A stretch of 64,000 nt of DNA from Oscarella lobularis (taxonomy: Eukaryota > Porifera > Homoscleromorpha > Homosclerophorida > Oscarellidae): the NCBI RefSeq assembly GCF_947507565.1, contig NC_089182.1, forward strand, positions 558,001 through 622,000, in the 5' to 3' direction. The notes under the pieces were generated by a model. That model was not told where the DNA came from. It saw only the letters and a list, made by a program, of their open reading frames with translations, and did no database searches. The position numbers and the translations under genes were made by a program. Shown here one piece after another: positions 58,351-64,000 of the stretch. The stretch's first letter is position 1. Each line of letters starts with the position of its first letter.

Positions 58351-61177
58351 ATGGACACGTATCGGATCTACGTCCACTCTGGCACCGAAGGCAACGGATC
58401 GGACACGAACGTCTCCGTGAGAATTATCGGCAGCGCGGGCGCTATGAACGTCTCGCTAGACCGAACCAACGTCGTCAACCCCAGAGGTCGCCTGTTTTAT
58501 CCTGGATCCGTAAGGCCCACGCACGGACATTTGTTCTCATCCTAACGTCGGTTCTACTTCGAAGGAGGACGTGTTCGAAGTGACGAACAGTCGTCTTGGC
58601 CGAATCGACTTGCTCGAAGTCGATCACAATCCGGCGTACAAATTGTTCGTGAACTGGTACGTCGAATCGATAGCCGTCGAAGACGTCACAACGAAACGAA
58701 CGTACGTCTTTCCGTGCAACGCGTGGTTCTCCGAAACGAAAGGCGACTGTCGTCAATCTCACATCTTCGTCAGCCGAAAAAGTCAAATTAATTATTTAAT
58801 CAACTAATTCGGTAAACTCGAAAATTGCTTGTTTTAGTTGTGAACGAGCCTTTGCATCTAAATCGCGACGCCGGCGTCAGTATGATGCAAATGACCGAGT
58901 CGGTGACGGCGACGTCCAAGCAGTCCGACGAGGGCTTCGAAGACATGCTCAAAGTGGGAGAGCCGACCGAGACTGCCGCAGAGGGTCAGTTGGAAGAGAC
59001 GGCTGTCTCGACGAGCATGGCTTCTATGGCCGCCAGGACATTGATCAAGGCGTTGGGTACGCGAAAGCTCGGCATTCTCTTATCATTATTAGCGGTGTCT
59101 CCCGTGTTCAGGCTTTTCTCAAACGTTCACCAATTGGGGCGGCAATATCGTCGTCGATACCGTCTACACGTTCTATCCGTGGCGTCTTTGGCAAGTGAAG
59201 GCGATTATCAAGTGCGCTCGATGGGCTCGCATGAAAGTGCGCACGATCGGCGCGCGACACTCGTGGACGCAATTGTATCCGAACGAGGAGACGGTGCTCA
59301 TCAACCCCGTTCTTTTGCGCCCCGACGAGGGAGAGCCGATCGAGTATGAAGAGTCGAGCGCGACGGTGAAGATCCTGTGCAATGTGACGACGTGCCGCGC
59401 GAAACGCGATCAGCTGGAGAAGAACTACAATTTCATGTTCAACACCGTTTTGGGAGGTGTTACGTATGGGGGCATCATTGGAACAGGATGCCATGTAAGA
59501 CCGCGGAATTCTTTTGTTGTGAACGGGCCCCCCCAGATGTTAGAGATAATCCAAATGTCTCAGAATATATGTAGGCACTGTAGTTGGACCTTTTACAGCT
59601 TGCAGTGTGCTTATGACTTTTTGTCAAGGGTGTTGGGAAGCATTGTCCGGCTCATCCGGATCTGATTGAGGAGATACAGATCGTCAATAGCAGAGGCGAG
59701 TTGGTCACCTACGAACGATCAGAGAACGAAGAACTCATCAGGGCTATCGGAACGAGCATGGGCCTCTTCGGCTTCACGTACACGATCACGTTCAAAGTGG
59801 AGCCTCGTCAGCACATCGTCGAGACGTACAACAATTTTAGCTGCAAAGTCGGCGATACGTTGCTGAGTGGAGCAGCGATGAAGGTTGACGCTAGATTAGC
59901 ATAATTATTGTTGAATTACCTCGTGTGTTTTTCTCTTTCCAAGGCCATTGCCGAGAGAAACTTTTCAACGGAAATTTTCTGGTTTCCTTTCAACAGTAAT
60001 CCGTTTCACGCAGGGGGCTTGGCAAAGATCGCTGAGAAGCAAGAGTACGCCAAGTCGATTGTGGGCACATTGGCAAGCGGCGCCACCTGTCTGAACTTGG
60101 ACACGGCGGTCGGTGCGTGGAATCCGAACGAGGACGAGATCTTCATCAAAGAAATTAATATGAAACCTGACGGTAGGAAGAATTCGATGAAGAGATCCAA
60201 CAAAGCAAATTGCAATTGTTTTATTAGGAGAACCGGTTGGGGATCGCTTTTATCAGATCAAGACGGCGAAAGAGTTTTTGCAAGCGAAACTCTTTAAAAG
60301 ATTTCCTGCCGTGATTGCCAATAATCCTTGGCTCACTCCCCTGTTCACGACGTTCACGAATTCGGCTCAGAAATCTTGCAAGATACCTGGTACTAACATC
60401 GAATTGGGCGAGCCGAAACGGTTAGGAAAACGGCGAACTACTGGCTACTTGTATGCAGTCATTTTCTTTTTTTCTTGATCTGACAGGATTGTTCAGGAAT
60501 TGCCACGCGCAATTCACTACCGACTTTGGGTTCACGAAGGATTTCAAGTGTACGATTTCGAGATGGCTTTTATTGTCAATGACGACTATGAGAACATTGC
60601 CCAAGCTTGCAAGGTTTCTTAATGAATTAATTGTATAAATGATCTTTTACCTGCAATTATACTTACGTTTCATTGTCTTTGTTTAGGATGTTGTGGACAT
60701 TGTTAAGGAGTATGCGGGCAGAAACGAATTTCCTATGTCTCTCGCTCTCGAGATGAGATTTATGTCAGACAGCAAGAGCCTTCTTTGTCCCGCCGTAGTC
60801 GGACGCACCAAACCGGACGAAGATGCAATCAAGGTGGCCTACGTCGAAGTCTTGGCTCTTGGAAATTCAACGTCTCGCCCACTTTGGGTTAAATTTACCA
60901 AAGAAGTAGCCAAGGTCAGTCAATGAAGAGTACTGCAACAGAAAGATGTAGTTGCGTTTCTCCTAAGAAATGGATGTCCGTTGACGGTGTGAAGCCCTTG
61001 CCTCACTGGGCCAAAATGTCTGAGTTGGAACCCACTCCCGAATTGGTGCAATATCTGTGGGAAAACAACGGCAAAAACATGCAGAAATTTCTTGATCTAC
61101 TCGAAGCGTCGAACGCCGATCCCGGTAAGATGTTTTTTAACGAATATCTGGAGACTATACTGACCAAGCCGAAGTAA
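58351..61177 (+). CDS. PLAT-domain FAD-linked oxidase (gulonolactone oxidase-type)
   Basis: Exons 58351-58509 and 58565-58771 encode a PLAT/LH2 beta-sandwich (YRIYVHSGTEGNGSDTNVSV ... NPAYKLFVNWYVESIAVED ... YVFPCNAWF). A linker rich in acidic and Thr/Ser residues follows. The catalytic part begins TFTNWGGNIVVD and has VRTIGARHSWTQLYPNEETV and TYGGIIGTGCH (59455-59490). These are the FAD-binding (VAO/PCMH) motifs of sugar-1,4-lactone oxidases. The His in GARHS may be the flavin-linked His. C-terminal exons carry IHYRLWVHEGFQVYDF, EMRFMSDSKSLLCP and an end at NEYLETILTKPK, TAA at 61175-61177. Reaction type is inferred: oxidation of a lactone or sterol-like alcohol, possibly recruited to membranes by PLAT. 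Substrate unknown. Confidence 0.75.
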
Positions 61178-61733
61178 AAAATGGAGGCAAGTGCCTCAAG
61201 ACACGTCAAACCGTGTGTTGTCGTTTTTGTGTGTCTGTGTGAAAGGTACATGTCTAACTAACTGGCGCCAAAAAATCTGCTGTGCTTATACGGGGCTTCC
61301 TTTTGAGCCTTCCAGAGTTTTCCGTGTCAAGCGCGACGCGAAAGGCTTACCACGTCCGAACAGCTTACTAGTTGGAGGCTAGCCGTGCCGCACGAGGACT
61401 GGCGGACGAGAAAACGGAGGGGGGCTCCTTCGGGGCCACCTCGTGTTCTTACAATTCGACCGGCACAGTTCGAAGACATCTGCTGCTAAGCGAGAGCCCG
61501 TCGCGACATCCAGAACGGTGCTTTTTGGCAGCAAGACAGCAAAACAACGCAAAGAAAATAATCCATAGCCAGAACGCGCCTAACGAAACACTTAGGAATC
61601 AGTTTCTGCGTACATATTATCTTCGAAGCCTTCCTTCGCGAAGCCTTCCTTCACGAATTTGACCGATGGCACATCTCTAGAAGTCCTAAATCAAACCTTG
61701 CTTGGAATAACCACGAATCGCTTTTAGATTTCC
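61178..61733. other. Spacer between convergent genes
   Basis: 3'UTRs of the PLAT-oxidase (+) and lamin-tail (-) genes. CTTCGCGAAGCCTTCCTTCA-like short repeats near 61623-61655. No gene seen. Confidence 0.5.
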
Positions 61734-64000
61734 TCACTTCTTTCGCCACAAGACAAACAGTAGGAGAAGAACTGCGACCGCAACAACGACAAGCACAGCT
61801 ATAATGATTCCCGCAATGGCTCCACCAGAAAGCCCTGTATAACAATATACGTCAGTTCTAAAATTCAAATTCAAACGGTATCTTCGTTACCTGTGCCTTT
61901 AGGCTCTGATTCGATATTACTCGTTCCAGGAGACGATCGTTGTTCCTGAAACGCGCTTAGAACGAAGGGTTCCGTGCCTTCTCTCGCCATGGACATCCTC
62001 GATGCACCGTCATAGGAAACGGGCTCCTGACCGGGAGTCAAAATATCGAGCAACTTCTGAATTTTAGATCCGTGACCGAACACGACGGCATCGGCCAAAT
62101 TGTTCGCGACCGCATCGGTCAGCCGAGACTCGGGCAGACTGTCGTAGAGAGCCACGGCGCCTCCGGTCACGTTCAAAGAAGACGAAGAAATATTCAGTCT
62201 CGTTTTCTCGCCGCCACCCGGCGGCAAGTCGACCCCGAGAAGAAAAAAACCGGAATCGTCTGTCCGATATCCTTTCAAGTTCCACATCGAAACGTACTGG
62301 GACGAAGTGCTCGCGAAGACGAAAACGGTGAAATTGGACAACGACACGTCGCCTCGACCGCCGTCGAAAATCTCGACGAATGCCTCCGGACCGACGGGAA
62401 GCACCTCGCTTATGATCACGCCGGCGTTCGTGGCGAGGAGTCGATCGCGTTCGATAGTCGGACACGCTTTCGTATCCTTTCGCGACACGGTCGGCGAAGA
62501 CGGGCAATCGTTTCGACGACGAGGAGTCGGACGGGACAGGAGGTAAGAAGCGGACGAAATTTGAGTGCAGCAACTGCATCTGCTAATCGATTCGTCGTCG
62601 TCGCTATTTTTATTCCAGTCTTCGTTCGCCTGCGACTCGCCGGGCGTCAAGAGGCTCAGGAGCGAACGGTCGCTGCCGTCGTTCGTTCCGTAGACGAGAG
62701 CGTCGATCAGGTTCTCGTCGGTCGCTTGCGTATTTTGGGGAAAATCGTAAGGCGAGCCGGCGTAGAGAGCGACGCCGTCCGGACCGTTTTGAATGCTGTG
62801 AGCCGGTAAGACCATGTCCGGATCGAGAGATGCGGACCCAATAACAAAATATCCATTCGAGTCGGTCCTGTATCCAGTCAAAGCGACAGTCAAGTACGAC
62901 TTGTCGTTGAAGTATCCGTTATAGAGCACTAGAACGATGCCGTCCAAAGACGAAGCGCCCTTGCCGCCGTCGTAGAGTTCGACGAATTCGCCGTCGTCGG
63001 CGAGTGCCGGCGTATCGGCGTTGATTTCGTTGATCACTATAGCGGACGTGCAGGGAACGGGAAGACGATCGGGAGGCGACGGCGTCGATGCGACGTCGTT
63101 GCAAACGTTCTCTTCGCCGGGAGTGGGTCGCGCGAGTCGATACAGCGTGCCGTTCAGTCTTTGCAGACTTCCGCCGCCGCAGCGACTGAGAGACTCGTCG
63201 TCGTCGTAGTGAAACAGGGGATCTTCGAGGAGTTGATCTTGACCGGGGAGGAGTCGATTTAGAAGGAAGTTGTCGACGTAAGTGCGTGCGCTGTACACTA
63301 TAGCGTCGACGAGATTTTCTCTCGTTGGCCTCGTGTTTACAGGAAAACTAAGCACGAGTCAACGTTTTAGAGGTAAGGAGATTTGTGTGCACTTTACTTA
63401 CCGTTCGATTGACGATCGATAGATTGCCACCGCATCTGGCCCGTTTTGAAGAAAACCGTCGCGGTAGACGAAGTCGGGCCTGGGATTCAATCGTGATGAT
63501 CCGATGACGAAATAACCTCTGGCATTCGTTTTCTTTCCAGCGAGGTCGATGGTCCGGTAGCTCGCATCGGGAGGATCGTCTTGGTTGCCGTTGAACAGGA
63601 CGACGAGGTAGCCGTCGAGGGATGTGCCTCCTATGCCGCCGTCGTACAATTCCAAAAATTCGTGGCTGTCGGCGTCCGGATCGTCGGCATTCAATTCGTT
63701 GATGACGATCAGTGGAGCGTTTTCGGTGAGCGGCGTCGGAAAAGTCGATTTAAAGGCGTCGTTTTTAAACGGTTCTACACTGCCTAATCTTCCCAAAGAA
63801 TACCCGGGAAGGTAAAGAGCTGGTGCGGAATTTGGGGTGAATACCGACAACAGCGTCGTAGCAGAGACTCTCGTTCGAGTCGTTTCGAAGACGACGGCAT
63901 CAGCAAGATTCATCACTAGTGGATTGCTGAAGCTCATAGGGCCATCATACAGAGCAAAGGCTCCGTAAGAAATGTTGGTAAGTAACGCATTCTTTGAAGC
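61734..64000 (-). CDS. Membrane protein with repeated lamin-tail-like ectodomains, 3' part
   Basis: The 5' end is beyond the window. At least three tandem units carry a shared pattern: INE(I/L)NADxPxxDxxEF(V/L)ELYDGG, then SLDGxxxVL(Y/F)NG, GYxTDxxGYFxIGS, QNGPDxVA(I/L)Y and a LVDAxVYG closing. They resemble the lamin-tail (LTD) Ig-like fold. Unit positions: about 63400-63700, 62740-63060 and 62080-62440, the last more diverged. The last exon (61734-61830) encodes a TM helix (AIAGIIIAVLVVVAVAVLL) ending WRKK and TGA, so the tail is tiny and the LTD units are outside the cell. NxS/T sites are present. It is probably an adhesion or matrix-binding receptor; no function is established. Confidence 0.72.

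Overview
The window looks like nuclear DNA of a small-genome marine invertebrate. I think it is a sponge, possibly a homoscleromorph (inference from gene content and style, no search run). It is gene-dense. Most introns are about 45-120 bp with GT-AG ends and a few GC-AG. It carries metazoan-only families (ADAM, Frizzled, Sp zinc fingers, neurabin/spinophilin) next to animal housekeeping genes. No bacterial operons, tRNA, rRNA or CRISPR were found. A 200-N gap lies at 41768-41967.

Layout. 1-489: 3' part of OGG1 (+). 744-17457 (-): one large ADAM-type metalloprotease gene (2109-17457), assembled here exon by exon. Its product reads signal-prodomain-HExxHxxGxxHD protease-disintegrin-Cys-rich-EGF-five TSP1-TM-proline-rich tail. 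Two near-identical mutarotase-like genes belong to this region. One lies just past the ADAM 3' end (744-1820) and has lost two of three catalytic residues. The other (3321-4397) sits inside an ADAM intron. A single 8.7-kb ADAM intron (6370-15056) holds layered satellites in the order A-B-C-B-A. 17528-19279 (-): PRMT6-like, head-to-head with 19499-24408 (+), a Death/NB-ARC/TPR NLR-like protein. 24625-29300: immunoglobulin-domain receptors, with a broken partial copy and a stray copy of the PRMT6 5' end. 29300-30580: gene-poor.

30581-33085 (-): CDK14-type PFTAIRE kinase. 34192-39189 (+): two tandem Frizzled genes, the second without the Dishevelled-binding motif. 39550-40377 (+): unknown small gene. 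40427-45410 (-): neurabin/spinophilin-like scaffold (PDZ, coiled coil, SAM) crossing the N gap. 45580-46956 (-): LETMD1-like. 47112-47800 (-): degenerate kinase-like gene. 48050-50319 (+): SPATS2-like. 50456-52056 (-): Ser-rich unknown. 52254-54496 (+): DDHD1-type phospholipase. 54555-55589 (-) and 56428-57341 (+): two divergent Sp-family zinc-finger factors. 58351-61177 (+): PLAT domain fused to an FAD-linked oxidase. 61734-end (-): membrane protein with repeated lamin-tail-like ectodomains, cut by the window edge.

Functionally the window mixes Wnt reception and signalling (Frizzled pair, PFTAIRE kinase), surface and matrix proteins (ADAM-TSP1, Ig receptors, lamin-tail protein) and innate immune sensing. 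The neighbours are not an operon; each has its own promoter, often shared head-to-head. Exon boundaries given here were inferred by eye from reading frame, splice consensus and family match.
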